This document shows, piece after piece, positions 9,631 through 20,222 of a stretch of 64,000 bases of DNA. Where the stretch lies: the NCBI GenBank assembly GCA_950022295.1, contig OX465601.1:177633501-177697500 (forward strand). Reading direction: 5' to 3'. Within the stretch, counting starts at the first letter, position 1. Each line of letters opens with the position of its first letter. The DNA comes from Bromus sterilis. Lineage: Eukaryota > Streptophyta > Magnoliopsida > Poales > Poaceae. A program made the position numbers and the translations under genes. Below the pieces are notes generated by a model that saw only the letters and a program-made list of their open reading frames with translations, made no database searches and was not told where the DNA came from.

Positions 9631-11184
9631 TATTTGCAAAACTACTTGCTAACTTAATGTTTGGCTTACGGGCCCACATCGATGTCACTACGTGTGATAT
9701 CTTTGGTATTAGGATCTTTTTCTCCGTACCTATGCTCTGGGACTCTGCTCTCTTATCCTTGCTGGTAAAGTTTTAATAACTCTGACTTAGGTTCACGTAC
9801 CTCCTTCCTCCCGGAGAGCTCTTCATTCTCGATGATCGCCTGATCCACCTGAAGATTTTGACGATTACTCTCCGATGAATTCCCAACCTTCGTGTTCATC
9901 GCCTTTGCGATCCCCTGCCACCGATAAGTCCGTGTGGATAGTTACATCCACCTCCCGATCTGGAAGTCATAATTCCTTTGTACTTAAGCATCGGATTATT
10001 CTGATGCTTCTATCACCCGATGGATTTGCATTCTTTCTCCTTCTGGTTGAGTGCCGATACTCGCCTCAGATTCTTTGCGAACCACCCTACCTTTGGTGGG
10101 TTCTTATCTGACTAGTCTTACATGGCTTCTTCCATATGTCAATTGGATCCATCGTGTGAAATACCATCCTTGCCCTCGATGATTTGTGTTATCGTCGACA
10201 ACCTCCCTTGACTCCGTGCCAATACAACTTGGTCATGTATATCGTGCTCTGCCTTTCCTTGGCAAAGACATACACGTGATACTTGTGTATCATCACTTTT
10301 CCCTTCCATTGGTTTGTTTGATCAGAAAATCATATTTTCCCCTTCCATTGGTCTGTTTAACCTTTCTTGTGATATATATTATCTGAGCAGCGATAATTCC
10401 CTGCTTATTTAAACACTTCAGTGTACTACTCTGTCGGTACAACCTGTTACCATCGTGGATAACCTTTCGGTAACCATCGATGGACGAGAACTTTGCCAAG
10501 TGGTTCTCTTATTCCCTCACCCTTGGTACCGACCTTGTTGCCGACAAAGCTGACAAACTGTCCCTAACAAACCTTGCATTGTGATCGCATGAAATGTCGC
10601 CACCCTTCTCATTCAGTGTGGGCCCATAACCAACAGTTCCACAGGATCGAAACCTGACTATCCTTTACCTTCGTGTTCCCGAGGTTATTCCCCGTGCTTG
10701 ACCTCGGATGCAATTCACAAGTCACCTACATTGTAATATTCAGTCTGATGTTAGACTCATGCTTATGCCTAATGCTTTTGACCCCCCTATTCATTGTGCG
10801 TAATCGGCATCGAATGGATGTCTATCCTCTTGGAAACTTCTCAAACCTTCTTTTGATTCTCTCGATGTATTCTCCTGAGTATAAACTCGGAAGATACTTT
10901 GTACCCCATTCCCTTGGACAACCTCGGTTGATTAACCTTGTATCGATCCGACCCCCTTAAGTTTGCCCTCCTACTCTATCCGTAAGTACGATGAAGCCCC
11001 GAAAGAAGGATGAACACTCATCGAGATGAACTGATGCAGAGAAATGAAGACGTCAACGGGAAGGATAAACTTCTTCCAGTAGGACAACAAGAACCAGAAG
11101 AATTACTGGAATACGAAACCGAAACTCTACCCCTACCACTACCTTTAATTCTCGGGACGAGAATTCTTTGTAGTGGGGGTGATT

Positions 11185-14100
11185 TGTAACACCCCGGGTA
11201 TCACACTACAGTAATCACTTTTACTGTTGCCAAGTCACCATGATTAGCCATGTGATGATCACCCGTGACCATGGCTTGTTCAAATTCAACCCGATTAAAA
11301 ATTCTAAAAAAAGTGGTAATTGAAGTTCAATCAAAAATGGTGCAATCAATTATTATAAAATCCCTAATATTCATTAGGTCATATTAAAAGTGAAATGGGA
11401 ATTTATTAAAATGTTTTACTAGTTTAAACAATTCATCAAAGTGCCAAAACAGCCCCCTTTTCTTGTTGCATGTTCAAATGAAAAACTAAATGAATTTAAT
11501 AAATGCCTAAATATTTTGTGGCACTGTCATATAGTGTAATACTAATTTAGGAGTTAGTCCCATATTTTAGTAAAATCAAAAGTTGCCAAAACAAAATAAA
11601 ACAGAAAGAAGAGAAAACAAAAACAAAAACAAAAAGAGAAAAGAACTAAAAAAAATGCCCTAGGCACTAACCCAGCCGGCCCATCTCCTTCTCTCTACCC
11701 CCTGACGCCCTACACAACAGCCCGAGCCCCCCTCGATCTATCTCTCTCCCTCAACCCCCCACCCCGAACCCCCTCCCGATCCCCTTCTCCCTCCTGGAGA
11801 CCTCGGCGCCGATTTCTGCCGGCACGGTGACCCCGCCGGCCTCCTCGCGGTGGTGCACCCCTCCCCTACTGGATCCGGCGCCCTTCCTCCTCGCCCTGCT
11901 ACCCCGGCGCTCATCGGCCTCGGCCACCCCCTGAAGCCCGCGGCCACCGCGCCGCCGCTTGGTGCCCTCTACCGCGAGCTCCCCGGCCGTCTCCTCGAGC
12001 TCTGACCGACCCTTCTCCCCCTGTGAGCTCCTCGCCTGATGCCCGTGCTCGCCCCCCCCCTCGGCCTGTCGTCAATTTTCGTCGTCCGTGCCTGTCGTGT
12101 TCACCTTGGTCATGCCCGGTTGGGCCCTTCTCGTGCTCACCGCCCTCTGGCCACGCCCACAGCCCTCCGGCGCCCCCCTGACCTGCCTCGCCGCGCCGGC
12201 CGTCGCCATCGCTGCGTGCACCCGGTGCTGTGACTGCGCCGCCCCCGTGTGCTCCACGCCCGGGCCGTGTCCTGCGCTTGCGTGCCGCGCCCCAGGCCGC
12301 CGCCGCTTGCCGCGTCGAGCACGCACGCCTTCCAGCGCCGTGGCTGCTGCTCGTTGCTGACGGTCCCTGCGTTTGTAGTTGTGGTGCCACACCACTGAAT
12401 GTGCTCTGCTGCTAAAACTGCCAAGTGTTGAATACTCTGAGTACCACACTAGTCAGCCCCAAAATGGCAAGAAAACGAAATCTAGCATGATAGAACATAT
12501 GTGGGCTGATAGTACACTTAACAAGCTTCCTTTTGTTCCATTGGACCATTGTCGGATAGTGCTTGGATTAAATCCTACAAAATTCAGAAAAAGCAAATTT
12601 CTGTTAACAAAAGAAATGTCAGAAGATTATTGCATAACTACTTTGGAGCTATTAATAACTATATTATAGAAATGTTTTATGCAAATTTAATCCATGGCAT
12701 GCTAGTATAACTTATATATTGCAAATCATTCATAGGAAGTACCTCAATGTGATCTATAGATTAATAACTATTAACTTACAAAGTTTGAATAAAATAACAG
12801 TTACCTGTAATCAACAATTGGTAGCAGTTTTCGGACCGAGTTTTAATTAAGTAAATGGGCTCTACTTAAAATTCCATCCGTACCAGATTTGGGATCACCG
12901 AGAACTGATAAAGATTTGTATATGACAAAAATTCCTCGGAGGAGTGAAACCCTAAACTGTAGCCTCCCGAACACGGCTGATGGATAATTAACACCGGAAT
13001 TCCTAGACTTAGTAGAGTTTCAGAAGAATCCCAAAATAGGGCAATGACATGTGGACCCCACATTGACCCTGTTGACCGGTCAACCTTGACTAGTCAACTG
13101 TTGGCTGCGCCCCAACGGCCCCACATGTCATTAACTGTGGCTGGCTCAGTCTGAATATAAAAGTATTTACCGTTATTAATTTGAATTAAAATATTCTTAA
13201 AAATCTTTTAAAACTTTAGAAAATCATATAAAATAAATCGTAGGTCAGATCAAAATATTTTATACATCAAAGTTGCTCAGAAAGATATCGCGAACCCGGA
13301 TACGTTACCCATACCCCCACCGCACCTCTCTGGCATACCGAACGTGGAACATTTCCCCTCCGGTTCATCTGTTTGTCAGACGCCCGGTGCCGGTAAAACT
13401 TTCCGGATGATAATGTTTCGAATACGAAACTTGTCCAGAATGGATCAACGAACACGGATACACTATCCACATGCCTGGAAGATGTCTCTAACACTGCAGG
13501 CAGGGAACCTTCCCCCTCCGGATCATCTTTCCGGTAATCAACCGGTACTGATGAGTCATCCCCGGATAAATTCCCGTTTCTCCTGCAACGTGTAGTACCG
13601 CGTTAGTTCATCTCTAGCTTAACGTTTTCCATGTCTTGTATTTGTATTGATATTATTGCCGTATATTTATTGTTTCTTCCCCCTTTCTTATTGTCCGATA
13701 GTCTCGACGTCCGCTGCCGATGCCCCTGTGATCGACTACTTCGTCGACGACTGTACCTCTACCGTCGAGCTTGCAGGCAAGCAGAGCCATTCTCTTCCCC
13801 AGATATCGCCTATCTTTCCGTACATTTCTTGCACTAGGCATTGTTACTACTGCTGCTACGATTACAATCCTATTCAATTGCATAGCCTGTTTTGTCGCCC
13901 CTTGATGTACCTCCTTTATCCTATGCTGCCTATTATTATTATTATGCATTATTCAGCAGTGAGCCCTGCGCATTGTTAGCTAGGATTAGATAGAGGGCCG
14001 TAATCACTCAGGGGAGTGAACGCGGGAACAAATATTATAACTGCACAGGTACGGTACAATGCAGACACCGCCTCAGGCCCCCCTAGCTCGGCTGTGCCGA

Positions 14101-15783
14101 GCCACCATCAAGTGTGAGCTATCAAGGAGTAATCCTTGTACTCCACTCGTTGCTGACTCTGTATAGCCGCTCTAGGTACCGGAGCAACGGTTGTCCTTCA
14201 GGTAAGAAGTCGGGCGACCCAACGGTGCCCGCGAGTGGTATTGCGACTGGACGACAGGGAGGGTACGACCAGTGTACCGGTGTGCTTGGCCCCTGATCGT
14301 TGGCCGCGAGAGTTACCAAACTATGAAAGTTGAGCTCCTCCAAGAGCACACGCGAGACAAGGTAAGGAGACGGTTCACCTTGTTGGTAACCGCATTGACT
14401 TGGTGGGACGACGGGGCAGGCACCGATGTACTGGTGGTCCTGGCTGCTGTCGTTGTCCGCGAGTCAATTAAGTCGAGGCAACGACAAAGGTTGTCACGCA
14501 GGTTAATTAAAATGCTAAATGGTTCAGTGGATGTCTTGAGTTCGCTATATGCCATGTACGCACTACCCACCCGTGGGAATTACGAGTTTATGGGCTCCTC
14601 TGCTTCGTAGTGTCGTCCGAGGACTCTTCAGACGTCAATAGTACCGCGGCCTGCGCCGGGAAGTGGTGTTGTCTTATTTGCTCGCGCGGTGGTGTCTTAT
14701 TTGGATTTGCTTTAACTTCACCGGCCAGCCTCGCACCGTGCAGGAGTACGTCGAGGTTAGGGTCCAAAGCCCCGCGTACATAGGATATAGTCCGGCGGAT
14801 GACCTCTCTGTTGAGTTTGAAAGATGGGCTATGAAGTGTCGGATAGCCTCGGTGGAGAGTTCCCTAACAAGGTTCCCGCCACCCTGGAGATCCGTGCGTG
14901 TAGCGTAACACAAGTGCACCCCTGCAGGGAAGATTAATCTATTCGGATAGCCGTGTCCACGGTAACAGGACGCTTTATGCTGAAGCTGGATCTTACCACT
15001 ACAAACTATTATTATTAAACTGTATGGTTCCGGGTTTTATTCCTCGCGGGGATGTCAAGGAGGTGAACTCGGAGGCATTGCTAATTATTACAACTTATTA
15101 TTATACAATGCTGCAGCAACTTCTGCTGCATTGTTACTTTATGCTTTATATAAAATGTTGGCTGATTCTTACCTCATGCTGCAAGACATCGTCGGAAGAT
15201 GCTAGTCTTCGATAGGCCTAGCTTCTTACCCTTGCTCTGGATTTCTGTCTTTCAGTCCACTATATACAGCCTCTTATTTCCGTTGTTACAATGCATAATG
15301 CTTAGTAGCGGACGTAAGACTCGCGGGTATACTAGATACTCACCTGCTTTATTTCCTTTACTGTTTTGCCTGATCGGCCGCTGCAGTCGACGTTGGAGCC
15401 CAGGAGCAGAAGATCCCCGATGCCGACCACCGCAACATGAAGATCCCCGATGCTTTCTACGACGTCGAGTTCCCCTTTGACCAGGAGTAGTTTGGAGGTT
15501 CCCAGGCAGGAGGCCTCGCCTTTTCGATCGTTGTTGATATTTGTGCTAGCCTTCTTAAGGCAACCTTGTATCCTTGTGTCTGTACTCAGATACTTTTGCT
15601 TCCGCTGACTTTGTGCTCTCGAGCTGTTGTATTCGAGCCCTCGTGGCCCCTGGCTTGTATTAAACAGCTTGTATTATTTTATTTGTAGAGTTGTGTTGTG
15701 ATATCTCACCGTGAGTCCCTAATCTCGATCGTGTACCTTGTGTGTATGATTACTGTACACGGCTTGATTTTGGGGGCGTCACA
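11185..15783 (+). repeat. E3 3' LTR (4599 bp)
   Basis: Second copy of the E3 LTR, starting TGTAACACCCCGGGTATC after the PPT and ending GGCGTCACA, followed by the right target duplicate. Confidence 0.93.
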
Positions 15784-15788
15784 AATGA
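15784..15788. repeat. E3 target-site duplication, right (AATGA)
   Basis: Exact copy of 4958-4962; E2 sequence resumes here. Confidence 0.9.
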
Positions 15789-16901
15789 TACTAGCGCGTC
15801 ATGTAGCAATGATTAGGGCAAGGCCCAACTAGCATGCGGATCATCGATCAAGCAAGTGGCATGTATGACATGAAGATCAAGTCATGAGAAGATGGATGTT
15901 GCATGGCAATATATCTCGGAAAGGCTATGGAAATGCCTTGGTAGGTAGGTATGGTGGCTGTTTTGAGGAAGGATATAAGGAGGTTTATGATGACATAGCG
16001 TATCATGTCAAGGGTTTGGATGTACCGGCGAAGGTGGACTCCAACACTCGGAGTGAGAAGAAAGCAATGCACGACACATGAAAGGCTAGCAAAATATGGG
16101 AAGGTGGAAGTGTCAACTTTCGAATACTCACATTAGTCCGAAGAACTCATGCACTTATTATCGGTAACTCTCAATCTAATAAGGAGGTTTCACAAAGAGA
16201 CAAGTACCCCGAGGAGGAGTGTATGGGGGTTTGGTTATCCTTGCGCATCCTCGACTCATGGTACGTGAGTGTACTCTAATACTCGAACCCTCCAGAGGTT
16301 AGTGATCAATCTAGTAGCTAGAGTTCTCAACAGGGGTTTTTGGTTTTCGAAAAACACACGGATTTACCAAAATACGACATCTATCACTAATAGGCTCGAG
16401 TTCTTGACACCAAAAGTTCAAACATTACTCTAGTCAATACCTCAAAACTATTGCAAGTTACTACTACAAATGAATAGCAACCTCAATTACCTACTTCAAA
16501 TCAAGACACAAAACTCAGTGCAACAGGCAAACTCTCTAAACAAGATAAACATGAAAACTCAAGAGAGTTCCAGCAAAAAACTAAACAAAAGCTCTTTGCA
16601 AAGATAAACATGAAAACTAAGAGCTAAACATGACAGTAGCTACGAGAAAGATAAAGAACACACACAACAAAGATAAGCATGAAAAATCCTATGTTGTGTT
16701 CTAGATTTTGGAAGTAGAGCGTGTTTCTCTCCTACACAAAGAAAGCGGGGTTCTAACTTGTTACGAACAACAAGCAAAGCTAAAGAAAACTAAAAATAAA
16801 ACCTAAGAGCGAGACGCTCCAAGCATAGCACATAACGCATGAAGTGATAAAAATATAGTGAAACGAGAGACGAACTGATAATTGTCGATAGAGAAGGGGA
16901 T

Positions 16902-17015
16902 GCACGGGGGCATCCCCAAGCTTAGACGCTTGAGTCTCCTTGAATATTTCTTGGGGGTGCATGGGGGCATCCCCAAGCTTGAGCGCTTGACACTCCTGAA
17001 TCTTCTTTCATCATC
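16902..17015 (-). repeat. Tandem 57-bp repeat carrying PPT-like words in E2
   Basis: Two diverged 57-bp units begin at 16902 and 16959. Each contains CATCCCCAAGCTT, that is AAGCTTGGGGATG on the element's own strand, the same word that forms the true PPT beside the 3' LTR (3855 to 3843). Confidence 0.7.
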
Positions 17016-17624
17016 TTCCCTCGCACACTTGAAAACTCCCTTCATACATAACTGATCACAATCTGATTAGAGAGGTTAGTATCCATAATAAAATAATTTT
17101 TCTCTACTGGAAATAAAGATAATCTTGAAGGGCTACTGTTTGTCAATATTGCCAAAAAGTTTTTGCAAAGAAAAAGCAATCTTAAGGTTTGCAAAACGAA
17201 GAAAAGGCAAAACTGGACAGAATCTGTGAAAAACAGACAAGTAGGTAGTAAAGAATTTTTAGGGATACTTGTGCAACTCAAATCAAAAAGCTGAGAACAT
17301 ACGAAAGTTTCGTAATTGTATAGAGCATGCTGTGTAAAAAATTCAGCTCAAAAAGATGAACTGGGATTTTTCGCTGATTTTTCTAGCCACGAGGACAGAA
17401 TCTGTTTTCTGGACAACATGTCACAACTTTCACTTCCCTTATCATATGAGGCTATAAAATGCATAAAGCTTGAAAAGTAAAGATACAATGATGTTGCTAC
17501 AGTAGTAACAATCATCAAGACCACTAAAAACATAAGAAAAACAAAAAGGAAATTCTAAATTCGTTGCGGGCTGCCTCCGGAAAGCGCTTCTTTAAAGCCA
17601 TTAGCTAGGCTTAATGCAAATAGA

Positions 17625-19679
17625 TCAAGTCTTTTCAAGAAAATAACTAGCCCGTGTGACGGACTCAAAAGGCAACTTAATCTTTTTCCTAGGGAAGTGT
17701 TCCATCCCCTTCTTTAGAGGGAATTGGAATTTTATAATCCCTTCTTTCATATCAATAATAGCACCCACGATGCGAAGAAAAGAGCGTCCCAAAATAATTG
17801 GACAAGAAGGTTCACATTCAATGTCCATAATAGTAAAATCAACGGGAACATAATTGTCATTGACAATGATAAGAACATCATCTATCTTCCCCAAAGGTTT
17901 CTTTATGGAAGAATCGACGAGACGAATACCAAAAGAACAAGGATCAAAAGGTTAAAATTCAAATATATCATACATTCTTTATGGCATAACAAAGGTACTA
18001 GCTCCAACATCACATAAATCATAGCAAGAAAATTTATTCAACTTAATTTTAATCATAGGATCCCAACCATCTTCTAGCTTTCTAGGTTTGGAGGCTTCTA
18101 CCCTAAGCTTCTCCTCCCTATCTTTGATGAGAGCATTAGTGATATGCTCCGTGAAGGCAATATTAAGTGTGCTAGTGTGGGGGTCTCTAGACATCTTGTG
18201 AAGGAAACGAATAACTTCAGAAAGGGTGCAATTATAAAAATCAAGGTCACTACTATCAAGTAAAGTGGTAGTAGTGTCCTTTAGGCTCACTTGTTTGGTA
18301 GCTTCTATAGTTATAGGAATTTCTTCTTCTACGGTTGAGGTCATAGCATCACGAGTAATAGGTCCTATGGGACTAGGGGTGCATTGGGTGCTAAGAGTTT
18401 GGATATCCTCAACCACTTGGATAGTAGCAACAGTATGGTGTGTAGGAAGGCTCTTAATTCTATCTTCCTCCTCCTTTTCTCTAGCCCATCTCTCTTTAAG
18501 TTTAGCCATCATCCTAATGTTTTCATTAATTTGCAATTGGATAGCATTCATAGGAGTGACCTTCCTATCTTCAAGGGGAGAAGTTCTAATTTTAAGCAAT
18601 TCTACTTTGTGAGATAAATTGTCTACCGTCGACGAGAGGTTATCTAGTTTGTCTAGTTTTTCTTCTACACTCTTGTTGAAGGCTTTTTGGGTAGTGATAA
18701 AGTATTTAAGCATGCTCTCTAATTCAGAAGTGGAGTTTTTGGTGCTAGGATAAGTGTTGTTGTTCCCATAGTTGTTGGAGGGGAACGGTCTAGGATTGCT
18801 ACCAAAATTACTCCTATAAGCATTGTTGTTGAAGTTGTTTATAGAGATAAAGTTCACATCTACTTGATCTTAAGCAATCAAAGAATTTAAAGGAACATCT
18901 TGAGGATCAATAGAAGATTGCTTGGTAAGTAGAGACATAATCAAGTCAACTTTTTCATTTAGGGAGGAGATCTCCTCGACAGAGTTTACTCTCCTACCCA
19001 CTGGAGCTCTTTCGGTGTGCCATTGGGAATAGTTGGTCATCATCTCATCGAGAAGTTTTGTGGCAGCACCAAGTGTAGTTGACATAAAGGTTCCTCCCGC
19101 GGCCGAATCTAGCAAGTTCCGCAAGGTAAAGTTCAAGCCTGCATAAAAAGTTTGGATAACCATCCAAGTAGTCAAACCATGCGTAGGGCAATTCTTAACA
19201 AGAGATTTCATGCGTTCCCAAGCTTTGGCAACGTGTTCATTATCCAATTGTTTAAAATTCATAATAAAGCTCCTCAACTGGATAATCTTAGCAGGGGGAT
19301 AGTACTTCCCAATAAAAGCATCCTTGCACTTATCCCAAGAATCTATGCTATTCTTAGGCAAGGATTGAAACTAGATTTTAGCTTCATCTCTCAAGGAGAA
19401 AGGAAAAAGCTTAAGCTTAACAATATCACCATCTACTTCTTTGTACTTTTTCATATCACAAAGCTCAATAAAATCATTTAAATGCAAAGCAGCATCATCT
19501 CTAGCACCAGAGAATTGATCTTTCATAACAAGGTTGAGCAAAGCAGGTTTAATATCATAAGAAGGTGCTGAAGTAGCAGGTGTAGCAATAGGAGTGCAGA
19601 TAAAGTCACTGTTGTTGTGACTAGTAAAGTCACACAACTTGGTGTTCTCAGAGGAACCCATAGTGGCAGCAATCAACAT
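17625..19679 (-). pseudogene. gag-pro: E2 Athila-type gag and aspartic protease, one frame broken by stops
   Basis: All pieces (19679-19371, 19361-18870, 18857-17979, 17894-17625) are in one minus-strand frame, about 685 codons separated only by stop codons; the indel load is low. Order: the N-terminal capsid-like part (ALLNLVMKDQFSG, LFPFSLRDEAK, then SWDKCKDAFIGKYYP and FKQLDNEHVAKAWERMKSL) is typical of retrotransposon Gag. A coiled-coil-like section follows near 18500-18700 (LDKLDNLSSTVDNLSHKVE). The protease has DVGAS (near 18000) and the C-terminal ILGRSFLRIVGA with the FPLKKGMEHFPRKK tail. Stops lie at 19371-19373 (within AKI/FQSLPK, where the family has Trp), 18870-18872, 17979-17981 and about 17955. 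The active-site triplet reads D-V-G instead of the usual D-S/T/L-G. No reverse transcriptase follows. Confidence 0.8.
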
Positions 19680-19793
19680 AATTATTTTTTTGATTTTTTA
19701 TAAAGGACACTAAAGCAAAAACTGAAAGGTAAACAAACAAGACTAAAAAGAAAAGATAAAAGATAGTGTGCAACTCCCCTATCTTGGAGAGTG

Positions 19794-19814
19794 GAGTCCC
19801 CGACAACGGCGCCA
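19794..19814 (-). other. E2 primer-binding site (TGGCGCCGTTGTCG type)
   Basis: The minus strand reads TGGCGCCGTTGTCGGGGACT from 19814, a PBS common in Athila-like Gypsy elements of grasses. It is about 5 nt from the inferred LTR end at 19820. Confidence 0.8.
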
Positions 19815-19819
19815 GAAAT

Positions 19820-20222
19820 TGCTTTGATGACGAGAGTTGACATGTATGGTCCTGACAACAGCACGATAGCTTCTCGCCCCTCGTTGGTTACCCAAAGCGG
19901 AAGGTTGACATGTAGATAGCAGCAATTTCCCTCGGTGAAGATACCAAGGTTTGTCTCCAGCAGGACTCCGACAACGACAGGAAGGTGACAACGGCGCCAG
20001 ATTAGCGGTTGTCATGGACCTGCACACACAACAGATAACTTTGGTCCCAACGAGTACAAAGGGGTTGTCAATCCCTCCGGCCTTACTGTTTAGAAAGGAT
20101 AAAACGCACGAGATAGTAATGATAGTGATAGCAACAGAAAATTAAATACTGAAAGTTAATTGATAGTGGGTGTAACAGTGTTGGAAATACGGACCGGGGT
20201 CCTATGATGTTCACTAGTGATG
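19820..20222 (-). repeat. E2 5' LTR, PBS-proximal piece
   Basis: Runs from the inferred LTR tip (CA on the minus strand at 19820) to the E4 insertion. It continues at 44672 on the other side of E4. The boundary at 19820 rests on the PBS position and a TG/CA tip; the matching end of the 3' LTR is outside the window. Confidence 0.7.
20218..20222. repeat. E4 target-site duplication, left (TGATG)
   Basis: TGATG directly precedes E4 and is repeated at 44667-44671. Confidence 0.9.

Larger units (their letters stand above)
9565..11184 (+). other. E3 non-coding internal domain
   Basis: I find no gag, protease, reverse transcriptase or integrase motif in any frame; the longest frames (about 70-95 codons) look random. 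Both ends are conserved with the coding relatives E4/E5: after the PBS comes GGTCGAAGTCGAGTCTAG (9613-9630), and before the 3' LTR comes a CTCGGGACGAG word and the PPT TAGTGGGGGTGATTT (11171-11185 overlap region). So the RNA-acting ends were kept and the protein-coding middle was lost or replaced. Confidence 0.8.
4963..15783 (+). mobile_element. E3: complete non-autonomous long-LTR Gypsy-type element (LARD-like)
   Basis: Both ends and both LTRs are in view: 5' LTR 4963-9564, internal 9565-11184, 3' LTR 11185-15783, flanked by AATGA on both sides. The LTRs start TGTAACACCCCGGG and end GGGGGCGTCACA. The PBS TGGTATCAGAGC (initiator Met tRNA type) sits 3 nt from the 5' LTR, and a G-rich PPT precedes the 3' LTR. 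The internal region is only 1.6 kb and has no recognisable gag or pol, so it fits the large retrotransposon derivative class, which depends on proteins from other elements. LTR copies look about 98 percent identical by eye, so insertion is fairly recent. It lies within the 3' non-coding region of E2. Confidence 0.93.
15784..17624 (-). other. E2 3' non-coding internal region, proximal part
   Basis: Between the protease remnant and E3. No coding sequence recognised in 1.8 kb. It is A-rich on the plus strand (about 16440-16800) and contains a two-copy tandem repeat at 16902-17015. Confidence 0.65.

Noticed and set aside
4963..15783. Near-identical 4.6-kb segments looking like a tandem segmental duplication
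   Set aside because: They are the two LTRs of E3: TG/CA tips, PBS after the first, PPT before the second, and AATGA on both outer sides.
16100..16800. A-rich stretch as a possible non-LTR element tail or microRNA precursor
   Set aside because: No poly-A tail boundary, target duplication or long hairpin seen; it fits E2 3' non-coding DNA.
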